Origin: Prado023 sp049688395
GTDB taxonomy: Bacteria > Actinomycetota > Actinomycetes > S36-B12 > CAIYMF01
DNA: 64,000 nucleotides
Assembly (NCBI GenBank): GCA_049688395.1
Contig: JBAVKQ010000093.1
Location: 1 to 64,000, forward strand
Direction of reading: 5' to 3'
The first letter of the stretch is position 1; the number at the start of each line of letters is the position of its first letter. Below, in pieces: positions 52,435-60,404 of the stretch. Under the pieces are notes generated by a model. The model searched no databases, was not told the DNA's origin, and saw nothing but the letters and a program-made list of their open reading frames with translations. The position numbers and the translations under genes were made by a program.

Positions 52435-54023
52435 CGTCCCAACACCGCCTCGACGTAGGCGCTGGGATCGCCCAGGGTGGCGCCGGCCTGCTCGGTCAGG
52501 GCCAGCAGCGGCTCCGGGTACAGGCCCACCGCCAGGCTCAGGCAGGCCAGGATCAGCCCGGGGGCGACCAGGCCGGCCGACCAGCGCCGCTCGTGCGGCT
52601 CGGGGTCCGGCTCGGTGTCCGAATCCAGGGCCACCGGGGCCACGGTAGCCACGGCGGCACCTTCGGTCGCCGGCTCCGATTCGAAGCCCGGGGCGGGTTC
52701 ATCGGGGGAACCCAGCGGCGGGCCCGCCTGCACCGCCTGCCTCGGGGCCTCGCCCCAGAACACCCCGGTCCCGAGCTTGAGCATCGACATCAGGGTGCCC
52801 ACGCTGACCAGCAGGGCCGCGGCGAACACCAGCGGGCTGTCCGCCGCCAGAGCCGCGGAGAGGACCCCGAACTTGGCCCAGAACCCGGAGAACGGCGGGA
52901 TGCCGGTCAGCGACAGGGCGCCGAACAGGAACGCCAGCGCCACCCAGCGGTGCTCGGCGGCGACCGCACCGAGGCTGCCGATCCGCCCCGTCCCGCGGCG
53001 GACCTCGACGGCTCCCACGCTCAGGAACAGCGAGGTCTTCACCACCGTGTGGTGCACGAGGTAGAACACGACGGCCGCCAGGCCGACCGGCCCGGCCAGC
53101 GCCAGCCCGACCAGGATGTAGCCGACCTGGCTGACCATGTGGAACGCCAGCACCCCGCGCACCGTGCCCTCGCCCAGGGCGCCGAGCACACCGACCACCA
53201 TGCTCACCACGGTCAGGACGATGATGGTGTTCTCGACCACCGGCCCCGGGTCGTAGACCACGGTGACGACCCGGATCAGGGCGTACACCCCGATCTTGGT
53301 CAGCAGGCCTGAGAACAGGGCGGTGATCGCGGGGGTGGCCTGGGGGTAGGTGGCCGGCAGCCAGGTGTGGGTGGGCACCAGCCCGCCCTTCATGCTCAGC
53401 GCCACCAGCACGACCGCCACGGCGACCCCGATCGCCGGGGTGGCCCCCGCCCCCGCGAGCGCGGCGAGGTTGACCGTGCCCGCGGTGCCGTAGACGGCCC
53501 CCAGGCCGATCAGGAACAGGGTCGAGGCGGTCAGGTTCACCGTCAGGTACAGCCGCGCGGCCCGGATCGCCCCCGGGGTGCCGCGCCAGGCCAGCAGCAC
53601 GTAGGAGGGCAGCAGGGCCACCTCGATCATGACGAACAGGTTGAACAGGTCCGCGGTCAGGTAGGCGCCGTAGACCCCCGAGGTCATCATCAGCACCAGC
53701 GGGGCGAACAGCCGGTCCTGGCCGTGGCCGGTACGCAGCGCGAAGCTCACGCTGGCCAGCACGAGCATGCCGGAGACCACCAGCATCAGGGCGCTGAGCA
53801 GGTCGGCGACGAACGGGATCGCGATCCCGGCCGGCCACCCGGCCACCTGGGCGGCGATCACCGTGCCGTCGCTGGTGGCGGCCACCAGGGCACCTCCCCC
53901 GAGGATGACCAGCGCGGGGGTCAGCAGCACCAGGGCGCGGCCCACCGCCGGGGGTCGCACCACCAACGAGAGGACCGCGGCCAGCAGCGGCCCGGCGACG
54001 AAGAGTGGGAGCCACGCGCTCAC
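52431..54023 (-). CDS. mrpD: Mrp Na+/H+ antiporter subunit D
   Basis: This 530-residue, 14-helix protein is homologous to respiratory complex I antiporter subunits, with the helix-7/8 lysine and His region (AFHMVSQVGYILVGLAL; YLVHHTVVKTSLFLSVG). Near the C-terminus, between the last two helices, is an unusual acidic, Pro/Glu-rich insert (residues about 440-480, e.g. SPDEPAPGFESEPATEG) not expected of the family. It forms one of the proton channels. Confidence 0.92.
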   Translation of the reverse strand: MSAWLPLFVAGPLLAAVLSLVVRPPAVGRALVLLTPALVILGGGALVAATSDGTVIAAQVAGWPAGIAIPFVADLLSALMLVVSGMLVLASVSFALRTGHGQDRLFAPLVLMMTSGVYGAYLTADLFNLFVMIEVALLPSYVLLAWRGTPGAIRAARLYLTVNLTASTLFLIGLGAVYGTAGTVNLAALAGAGATPAIGVAVAVVLVALSMKGGLVPTHTWLPATYPQATPAITALFSGLLTKIGVYALIRVVTVVYDPGPVVENTIIVLTVVSMVVGVLGALGEGTVRGVLAFHMVSQVGYILVGLALAGPVGLAAVVFYLVHHTVVKTSLFLSVGAVEVRRGTGRIGSLGAVAAEHRWVALAFLFGALSLTGIPPFSGFWAKFGVLSAALAADSPLVFAAALLVSVGTLMSMLKLGTGVFWGEAPRQAVQAGPPLGSPDEPAPGFESEPATEGAAVATVAPVALDSDTEPDPEPHERRWSAGLVAPGLILACLSLAVGLYPEPLLALTEQAGATLGDPSAYVEAVLGR

Positions 54024-54436
54024 GGGCCGACCTCCGGCTCGGGCCTCGGCTGCTCGTCCCTCGGTAGTTCTGGCCTCGGCAGGACAGTGGCCCCGGCACC
54101 GCCACCGGCACTGGCACCGGCATCGGCTTCGGCACCGGCAGGTTCGGGCTCCGCGCCCCGGGACACCAGGGACAGCAGGTAGATCGTCACGCCGAACGTG
54201 ATCACGATGGCTGTGAGCACGAACGCCTGCGGCAGGGGATCCGCGGCGGTGCCGGGGTCGAGTCCGGGGCCGGTGATGGGTGCCGAACGCCGGTCGGTGA
54301 CCCCGGCGGAGATGATCACGAGGTTCGCGGCGTGTCCGAGCAGGATGAAGCCCAGGATGAGCCGGATCGCGCCGCCACGCAGGACCAGCCAGGCCCCCAC
54401 GGCGGCCAGCAGCCCCGCAGCGATCGCCAGGGTCAT
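54020..54436 (-). CDS. mrpC: Mrp Na+/H+ antiporter subunit C
   Basis: The 138-residue protein resembles NuoK: three helices, with GGAIRLILGFILLGHAANLVII and PLPQAFVLTAIVITFG. The C-terminal 45 residues are an Ala/Gly/Pro/Glu-rich tail (EPEPAGAEADAGASAGG) that is longer than usual. It overlaps mrpD and mrpA by 4 nt each. Confidence 0.9.
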   Translation of the reverse strand: MTLAIAAGLLAAVGAWLVLRGGAIRLILGFILLGHAANLVIISAGVTDRRSAPITGPGLDPGTAADPLPQAFVLTAIVITFGVTIYLLSLVSRGAEPEPAGAEADAGASAGGGAGATVLPRPELPRDEQPRPEPEVGP

Positions 54437-57213
54437 GGCGTCACCTCGCTGCGCGCAGTGCTGCCGGCCTCGCTGCGTGCCCCGCCGAGGGCGTCGCTGC
54501 GGGCTTCGCGGTGCAGCCCGAGGTTGTCCAGGGCCGACTGGACCAGTCCGAGGACCACGAGGACCACGCCGAGGTCGAAGACCAGCGCGGAGGTCAGGTA
54601 CCCCTCGGCCCCCGGCAGCGCGATTTTCATGGGCTGGCCGAACGCACCCGCCACGACCAGGCCCATCAGCCCGGTCCCCACGGCCAGCAGCAGTCCCGCC
54701 CCGACGATCAGGGGCACACCGGGCAGTCGGACTCGGATCCCGCAGGCGCGGGCCACTGCCAGGGCGGCTCCGGCCACCAGCCCGGCGATGAACCCGCCAC
54801 CCGGCTCGTCGTGACCGCGCCAGAACAGCACCACCCCGGTGAGCATCAGCAGGGGCAGGACCACGATCGCCCCGACCCGCAGGACCGCCTCCTCGCCGGG
54901 GCCGAGGGCGCCACTGCGGACCGCCCGGGTCGCCCCGGCGCCCCGCACCGCAACGACCAGACCGAGGGCTGCCGCGGCCAGGACGACGATCTCACCGAGG
55001 GTGTCCAGCCCGCGGAAGTCGACCAGGATCGTGTTGACGACGTTGCTGCCGCCCGTGGCCCGCTCGGCCTCGGCCAGGAAGTACTCGGAGACCGCCGATC
55101 GTTCCCGGCGCCCGGTGAACACCACCACGAGCAGGGCCGTGAGCACCCCGACGGCCCCGGCACCCAACGCGTGGGCCGGGCCGACGCGCCGAGCGGCCCG
55201 ATCAGGCAGGCCCGCCAGGACCGGGGCGGCCACGACCACGGTCAGGATCTCCACGAGCAGCAGGGTGAGTGCCACGTCGGGGGCGCCCAGCAGCATCAAC
55301 CAGGCCGACAGGGTCACTCCGATCACCCCGGCCAGGACCAGGGCGGCCAGCCCGTCGCGCACCCGGGCCATCGCCAGCACGGCCGGGACGAGCACGGCCA
55401 GCACCAGCCAGTCACCGGGCTGAGCAATGCCGGGCACCACCGGGCCGAGGTCCGAGATCACCAGCCAGCCGACCCCCGTCAGGCCGAGCAGGAGCACGAG
55501 GACGCCGGCCAGATGCGTGCCCGCGGTGTCCACGCGGCTGGTGCGCGCGACCCGGGCACCGAACCGCAGTGCCGCGTCCCACCCGCGGTCGAAGACACCG
55601 GGGCCGCGCAGGTCCGGGGCCTCCCAGTGCGCCATCTCGGCCAGTCGGTTGCGCCGCAGGTGCCCCACGATACCCAGACCGATCGCGGTGGCCGATAGCC
55701 CGAGGGCCAGCGAGAAGCCGTGCCACAGGGCCAGGTCCGCCTCGGTCCCGGCGAACCCGGTGTCGACCACCGCCCGGGTCACCAGGTCGTTGAGCAGGAA
55801 CGGCGCCAGACCGAGGACCAGTCCGAGGATGGCCGGGACAGCTGCCGGTGCCAGGAAGAGCGCGGACGGCTCGTACAGGTTGCTCTGGCGCAGGGGGCCG
55901 GCGAACGTCCCGGCGATGATCCGCGCGCTGTAGGCGAAGGTCAGCGCCGCGCCGATCACCGCCACGCCCACGGCCAGGTTCCCCGACCATGCCGCGCCCT
56001 GCGCCCAGCGCGCCTCCCCGGTGCCAAGGAAGGCGTAGAACGCCTCCTCCTTGGCCACGAAGCCGACCATCGGCGGCAGCCCGGCCATCGACATCGCAGC
56101 CAGGGCGGTCAGCCCGGCGGTCACCGGCATGACCCGCCACAGGCCGGACAGCTGGCGGATGTCGCGGCTGCCGGCCTCCTTGTCGATGATGCCCACCAGC
56201 ATGAACAGCGTCGCCTTGAACAGGGCGTGTGCCGCGGCGAGCACCGTGGCCGCGGCCAGGGAGGCCGCCGTCCCCACCCCGACGAGGGCGACCATGAGAC
56301 CCAGCTGGCTGACGGTGGAGTAGGCCAGCAGCGCCTTGAGGTCGTTCTGCTTGAGAGCCTGGTAGGCGCCGAACACGGCCGTGGACAGGCCCACGCCCAT
56401 CAGGGTCAGGTGCCAGGCGGGGGCGTCGGCGAACAGTGGGGAGAACAGCAGCAGAAGGTAGATGCCGGCCTTGACCAGCGATGCGGCGTGCAGGTAGGCG
56501 CTGACCGGAGTGATCGCCACCATTGCCCCGGGCAGCCAGAAGTGGAACGGCAGCTGGGCGGACTTCGTGAACGCGGCCAGCACCACGAGCCCCCCGACCA
56601 CGCCGAGCTCGGAGCCGGTCAGCGCCTCCGGCGCCACGGCCAGGACGGTGGCGATGTCGCTGCTCCCAGTACGCACGACCAGCAGCACCACCGCCCCCAG
56701 CAGGGCCAGTCCACCGCCCGCCGTCACGAACAGCGCTCGGGTCGCCGGCCGGGAGCCGGTAGTGCCCTGGCCCGCGATGAGCAGGAAGCTGCTCAGGGTC
56801 GTGAGCTCCCAGAAGACCACGAGCACGACGAGGTCACCGGCCAGGACCAGGCCCAGCATCGCCGTCGCGAAGACCGCCAGGATCCCGTACAGGCGCCCGT
56901 GGTCCTGGCCGGGCGAGAGGTACTGCGGGGCGTAGCTCAGCACCAGGGCCCCCACCCCGAGCACGAGCATGGCGAACAGCAGGGCGAGTCCGTTGAGGCG
57001 CAGCGTGAGGTCCACTGCGAACGACGGAACCCAGCTCCACGACTGGGTGACCGTTTGGCCGGCAAGCACCTCGGGGGCATCGACGAGCAGCAGCCCCGCC
57101 GCCGCCAGGAATGCGCCGGCCAGCGGGTACCCGGTCGCCCGGCCCAACAATCTGCTCAGCAGCGGCACCAGGGCAGCAGCACCCGCCATGAGCACGAGCG
57201 CCGCGATCAACAC
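54433..57213 (-). CDS. mrpA: Mrp Na+/H+ antiporter fused subunit A-B
   Basis: The 926-residue protein joins a NuoL-like MrpA (residues about 1-500, GALVLSYAPQYL, FHFWLPGAMVAITPVSAYLHAA), a DUF4040/MrpB-N region (about 620-700) and an MrpB domain (about 770-900, FWRGHDEPGGGFIAGLVAGAAL). Group 1 Mrp systems have separate A and B; in actinobacteria the fusion is common. It starts the operon, is the main cation/proton path, and needs C to G for activity. Confidence 0.93.
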   Translation of the reverse strand: MLIAALVLMAGAAALVPLLSRLLGRATGYPLAGAFLAAAGLLLVDAPEVLAGQTVTQSWSWVPSFAVDLTLRLNGLALLFAMLVLGVGALVLSYAPQYLSPGQDHGRLYGILAVFATAMLGLVLAGDLVVLVVFWELTTLSSFLLIAGQGTTGSRPATRALFVTAGGGLALLGAVVLLVVRTGSSDIATVLAVAPEALTGSELGVVGGLVVLAAFTKSAQLPFHFWLPGAMVAITPVSAYLHAASLVKAGIYLLLLFSPLFADAPAWHLTLMGVGLSTAVFGAYQALKQNDLKALLAYSTVSQLGLMVALVGVGTAASLAAATVLAAAHALFKATLFMLVGIIDKEAGSRDIRQLSGLWRVMPVTAGLTALAAMSMAGLPPMVGFVAKEEAFYAFLGTGEARWAQGAAWSGNLAVGVAVIGAALTFAYSARIIAGTFAGPLRQSNLYEPSALFLAPAAVPAILGLVLGLAPFLLNDLVTRAVVDTGFAGTEADLALWHGFSLALGLSATAIGLGIVGHLRRNRLAEMAHWEAPDLRGPGVFDRGWDAALRFGARVARTSRVDTAGTHLAGVLVLLLGLTGVGWLVISDLGPVVPGIAQPGDWLVLAVLVPAVLAMARVRDGLAALVLAGVIGVTLSAWLMLLGAPDVALTLLLVEILTVVVAAPVLAGLPDRAARRVGPAHALGAGAVGVLTALLVVVFTGRRERSAVSEYFLAEAERATGGSNVVNTILVDFRGLDTLGEIVVLAAAALGLVVAVRGAGATRAVRSGALGPGEEAVLRVGAIVVLPLLMLTGVVLFWRGHDEPGGGFIAGLVAGAALAVARACGIRVRLPGVPLIVGAGLLLAVGTGLMGLVVAGAFGQPMKIALPGAEGYLTSALVFDLGVVLVVLGLVQSALDNLGLHREARSDALGGARSEAGSTARSEVTP

Positions 57214-57295
57214 GCGCCCACTCTAACGAGTCGAGGCCGAGTCGATGATCGGGCGAAGCCGACAGCAATCGACGATCCGCCGCCCACGGCGTGGA

Positions 57296-58081
57296 TCATC
57301 CCGGGCGCACCGCGACCATCCGGTGCAGCGACACCGGCACCACCCGCCCGGGCCCGGCGAGGCGGGCCAGGCGCGCCGCGGCGAGCTCGCGGCGAGCGTG
57401 TGACACATGGGGCAGGTAGAGCGCCTCGACAGCCAGGCGCGCGTCGGCGGAGGTGGCCAGCGGGTGGGCGAACCGCGCCGCACCCGTGCTGAGGACACGC
57501 ATCCCAGCGCCGGTGATCACCTGGCCGAGTCCCCGCCCGGTGACGCGTTGGGGCAGCTCGGGCAGGTGCCGCAGGGCCAGCAGGAGCGGGGCGACGACGC
57601 GCAGGTCGCCTGCGAGCAGGGGGCCGCTGACGGGGCGGATCGCGGCGAACGTGCCCCCGGGTCGAAGGACCCGGGCGACCTCGGCCATCGCCGCGCCGAT
57701 CGGTCGCAGCAGCATGATGGCCATCGAGCAGACCACGACGTCCAGCGACCCGGACGGCACGGGTAGGGCCAGGGCGTCAGCAGTGAGCACGTGGCCCCGA
57801 CCCCGTTGCGCGGCCACCCCGAGCTCAGCGGGGGAGAGGTCGATGCCGAGGTAGTCCGAATCGGCGAACAGCGGCTGCATCGGGGCGCTGCCGCACGCGA
57901 TGTCCAGCACCCGGGCCGGACGGATCGGGACCGCGTCGCGCAGCCACCGGTAGGGGTCCCCGAACTCGGGGTGCCGTGACCCGGACAGGAGTTCCTCGGT
58001 GATCCCCGGATGTTCGGCGTGGAACCGAGCCAGGTAGCTGGTCCACGGGTCTGCGGCTCGCTGGTCTGCGGGCCTGATCAC
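57296..58081 (-). CDS. Class I SAM-dependent methyltransferase
   Basis: The 261-residue protein has motif I VLDIACGSAPMQPLF, LGIDLSPAELGVAA, the central VLTADALALPVPSGSLDVVVCS and VLRPGGTFAAIRPV, as in Methyltransf_11 proteins. The substrate is unknown. GTG 58081 begins 48 nt after the heliorhodopsin stop on the same strand, so the two may be co-transcribed. Confidence 0.85.
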   Translation of the reverse strand: MIRPADQRAADPWTSYLARFHAEHPGITEELLSGSRHPEFGDPYRWLRDAVPIRPARVLDIACGSAPMQPLFADSDYLGIDLSPAELGVAAQRGRGHVLTADALALPVPSGSLDVVVCSMAIMLLRPIGAAMAEVARVLRPGGTFAAIRPVSGPLLAGDLRVVAPLLLALRHLPELPQRVTGRGLGQVITGAGMRVLSTGAARFAHPLATSADARLAVEALYLPHVSHARRELAAARLARLAGPGRVVPVSLHRMVAVRPG

Positions 58082-58129
58082 GTGGGCCCAGGTGCGGGGG
58101 CCCGAGCGCCTGGCGCCATCGGGCGGGGA

Positions 58130-58939
58130 CTATCCGGCCAGGGTGCCGGCGAAGACCTGCCAGGCCAGCAGGGACTTGGCCACCAGGCTCAGGGTGATGT
58201 AGGCCCGTTCCCCGACCAGGTAGTCCGCCCAGCGCCCCACCTGCTTGTACTGCAGGTACTGGGTGACGGCGAACACGTTGAAGAACAGGAACAGCGACAC
58301 GATGATGCCGTACACGAACGCCGGCGGCTCGGCCGAGGACGTCGACCCCGGGGCCACCACGAAGAACGCGATGATCAACCACGGCACGATGCCGGTCATG
58401 GACCCGAAGATGAACGGCAGGAACCCGCCGCCGGGCTGCTCGTAGACCTCCTGCAGCCACCCGAAGAGGATCATCGCCGCGTTCACCGCGAAGATCGCCG
58501 CGAGGGCCGCGACGTCGGTCAGGCCGGTGATCTGGGCGATCAGCACGATCATCATCGACGAGGTCAACGCGTACTCGACCCACCGGGCCCGATTGCGCTG
58601 CTCGGCCAGGTCCGCGGCATATCCCCGGGACCACACCGTGGCCACGATCAGCAGCGCCAGGCCCGACAGGGCCAGGAAGCTGGCGACAGCCAGCCCGATC
58701 GGGGTGTTCAGCAGCGTCACCGGATCACCGGGCGCGGTCCCTGGCGGGCCCTCGAGGTAGGCCGCGGTGACCGGCAGGGTGAAGCCGTTGGACAGCGCGA
58801 CCACGGCCACCGCCTGCGCGAGCAGGATCAGTCCCACGATGATGTTGTACCGGCGCAGTCCGGCGAGGCGACCCGGCTCGATCGGCACGGTCGCGGTGGG
58901 GGAGTCCGGCATTGGGCTGCCGGCAGGTGAGGGGTTCAT
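58130..58939 (-). CDS. Heliorhodopsin
   Basis: The 269-residue protein has seven membrane helices. In helix 3 stands RWVEYALTSSMMIVLIAQITG, where the Glu (residue 122) matches the counterion Glu of heliorhodopsins; helix 7 is SLVAKSLLAWQVFAGTL with the retinal lysine at 255. The long first loop (residues 50-80) is also typical. Heliorhodopsins sit with the N-terminus inside, do not pump ions measurably and are thought to signal. ATG 58939 begins 7 nt after TAGCGT; ATG 58945 is an alternative. No retinal-making gene is in the window. Confidence 0.93.
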   Translation of the reverse strand: MNPSPAGSPMPDSPTATVPIEPGRLAGLRRYNIIVGLILLAQAVAVVALSNGFTLPVTAAYLEGPPGTAPGDPVTLLNTPIGLAVASFLALSGLALLIVATVWSRGYAADLAEQRNRARWVEYALTSSMMIVLIAQITGLTDVAALAAIFAVNAAMILFGWLQEVYEQPGGGFLPFIFGSMTGIVPWLIIAFFVVAPGSTSSAEPPAFVYGIIVSLFLFFNVFAVTQYLQYKQVGRWADYLVGERAYITLSLVAKSLLAWQVFAGTLAG

Positions 58940-58946
58940 GTCCATT

Positions 58947-58952
58947 ACGCTA
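58947..58952 (-). promoter_or_regulatory. Putative -10 box of the heliorhodopsin gene
   Basis: TAGCGT on the minus strand is followed by 7 nt and the ATG at 58939, the leaderless spacing. This favours 58939 over the ATG at 58945, which would lie inside the untranscribed gap. Confidence 0.5.
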
Positions 58953-58969
58953 GCCCAACGCTGGCCCCG

Positions 58970-59006
58970 GCACCCCCGCACCGCGGACCCGGCGGTGCGG
59001 GGGTGC
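58970..59006 (-). terminator. Strong hairpin after the DUF2892 gene
   Basis: A perfect 15-bp stem (GCACCCCCGCACCGC, 58970-58984, with its complement at 58992-59006) and 7-nt loop lies 20 nt after the DUF2892 stop and upstream of the heliorhodopsin promoter. It should insulate the two genes. There is no T-run. Confidence 0.65.
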
Positions 59007-59026
59007 GCAGATCTGCGCCGTGCCGG

Positions 59027-59242
59027 TCAGCCCTGCTGGGGCAGCGGGCGAGTGGAGATCCCGAGCACGGAGTACAGGGGGCAGTAGCCCGAGACGGCGG
59101 TCCAGCCCGCCATCCCGGCCACCCCGAACAGGCCGACGCCCAGCGGGTTGAACACCCCGCCGAGCGCAAGACCCGTGCCCAGCGCGGTCACAGCGATCCC
59201 GCCGCGGATGACGCGGTCGAGGTTTCCTTCGTTCTTGGTCAT
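59027..59242 (-). CDS. DUF2892 (YgaP-type) membrane protein
   Basis: The 71-residue protein begins MTKNEGNLDRVIRGGIAVTA and has two membrane helices ending in SGYCPLYSVLGISTR, the Cys-containing CPLYxxLGI motif of DUF2892. This domain occurs alone or fused to rhodanese and is often linked to persulfide or thiol stress. AAGGAG lies 6 nt before ATG 59242. A CsoR/CstR-like operator lies 52 nt upstream, so it is probably derepressed by copper or persulfide. Confidence 0.85.
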   Translation of the reverse strand: MTKNEGNLDRVIRGGIAVTALGTGLALGGVFNPLGVGLFGVAGMAGWTAVSGYCPLYSVLGISTRPLPQQG

Positions 59243-59293
59243 GGCAGCTCCTTGGTTTTCGTGCCCGGCAATGGTGTATCCGCTCACCACAAC

Positions 59294-59317
59294 TGGAATA
59301 CCCCCCTGGGTATTCCA
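59294..59317. promoter_or_regulatory. CsoR/CstR-family-like operator palindrome
   Basis: Perfect 10-bp arms TGGAATACCC and GGGTATTCCA flank a CCCT spacer. AT-rich ends with a C-tract/G-tract centre are the form of operators bound by CsoR, CstR and RcnR repressors. It lies upstream of the DUF2892 gene; no csoR-like gene is in the window. Confidence 0.6.
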
Positions 59318-59338
59318 TCAGTGCGGCGAGATGGCGCG

Positions 59339-60307
59339 TCAGGACCAGTCGAACACCGAGTGACGCCACCTGAACGCCACCGCCGCGTCGAGGGTGGCGG
59401 GGATTCCGGTGCGGACGCTGGGATAGGTGGGCTCGATCCCCAGCTCCCGCCACAGCCGAGTCCCGTTCACCGGCAGATCGAGATTCCAGCCCCGGACGGT
59501 GTCGGCGCTCACGAGGGTCGGGCCCAACCGGCCCAGTGGCACACCGCCCACGGCTGCGGCACCGGCGGCGAGGTGCTCCGGGACTCGCACGACGCGCACG
59601 CGCGGTGCGAACGAGGCGAGGACGTCGAAGAACGTGTTCCACGTGGCGTTGTCGTTGTCGCCGCACGGTGCGGTGCCCGTCCAGCCCTGCAGGGCCGCGG
59701 CCACGAGAATCCGCGCAGCGTCCTCCACGTGGAGTTGGGCGAAACGGTTGTCCCCGATGCCGGGGAAGACGACGACCCGGCGTCGGATCAGCCCGAAGAG
59801 CAGGCTCTGCGGCCCGTACACGTGGGGGAGTCGTACCGCGGCCACGGTGGGGCCGCCCGCTGCCGCGACCTCGGCGAGCGCAGCCTCGGCCGCCACCTTC
59901 GCGCGTCCGTAGTCCAGCCGTGGACTGGCGGGCGTGTCGTCGTCCACCGGCGTGGAGCCGTCGTGCACGAACGTGCTCGATCCGAACACGAAGTGGCCGA
60001 CCCCGGCCGCCGCTGCCGCGCGGGCCAGGGCTGCGGTGCCCTCGACCAGCGTGGGGCTGAGCCGGTCGTAGGACTCGAACGTGGCTCGCCCGGCGAGGTG
60101 GATGATGGTGTCCACTCCTTCGACGGCCCGTCGCAGCGCGGGCGCCGACAGCAGGTCGCCGTGCACAGGTTCGACGTCGAGCGGCGAGAGCAACGATGCC
60201 CGCGCCACGCGGCGCACCATGACGCGGGGGCGCACGCCCTCCAGGTTCAGGCGGCGCACCACCTCGATGCCGATGAAGCCGGTCGCGCCCGTTACGAGGA
60301 TCGTCAC
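59339..60307 (-). CDS. NAD(P)-dependent epimerase/dehydratase (extended SDR)
   Basis: The 322-residue protein has the nucleotide loop TILVTGATGFIGIEVV, IIHLAGRATF, the active-site LDYGRAKVAAE (Tyr-X3-Lys) and SSTFVHDG (Ser). It may act on sugar nucleotides, hopanoid or steroid-like, or prenyl substrates; the context does not say. GTG 60307 puts the Rossmann motif at residues 3-14, as usual. Confidence 0.83.
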   Translation of the reverse strand: MTILVTGATGFIGIEVVRRLNLEGVRPRVMVRRVARASLLSPLDVEPVHGDLLSAPALRRAVEGVDTIIHLAGRATFESYDRLSPTLVEGTAALARAAAAAGVGHFVFGSSTFVHDGSTPVDDDTPASPRLDYGRAKVAAEAALAEVAAAGGPTVAAVRLPHVYGPQSLLFGLIRRRVVVFPGIGDNRFAQLHVEDAARILVAAALQGWTGTAPCGDNDNATWNTFFDVLASFAPRVRVVRVPEHLAAGAAAVGGVPLGRLGPTLVSADTVRGWNLDLPVNGTRLWRELGIEPTYPSVRTGIPATLDAAVAFRWRHSVFDWS

Positions 60308-60404
60308 CTGCTCAGGGTTGCACAGGGCCGCGCACTTGGCGCCCGAGCGAGGAGCCGACGACCCCGAATCGCGCCATCCGTCGGCGCTGTGGGTCCCAGG
60401 CCGC

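Noticed and set aside
58130..58939. A type 1 rhodopsin proton pump
   Set aside because: The helix-3 Glu in RWVEY, the long first loop and the AKSLLAWQ lysine motif are heliorhodopsin features; the pump-type DTE/DTD pattern is missing.
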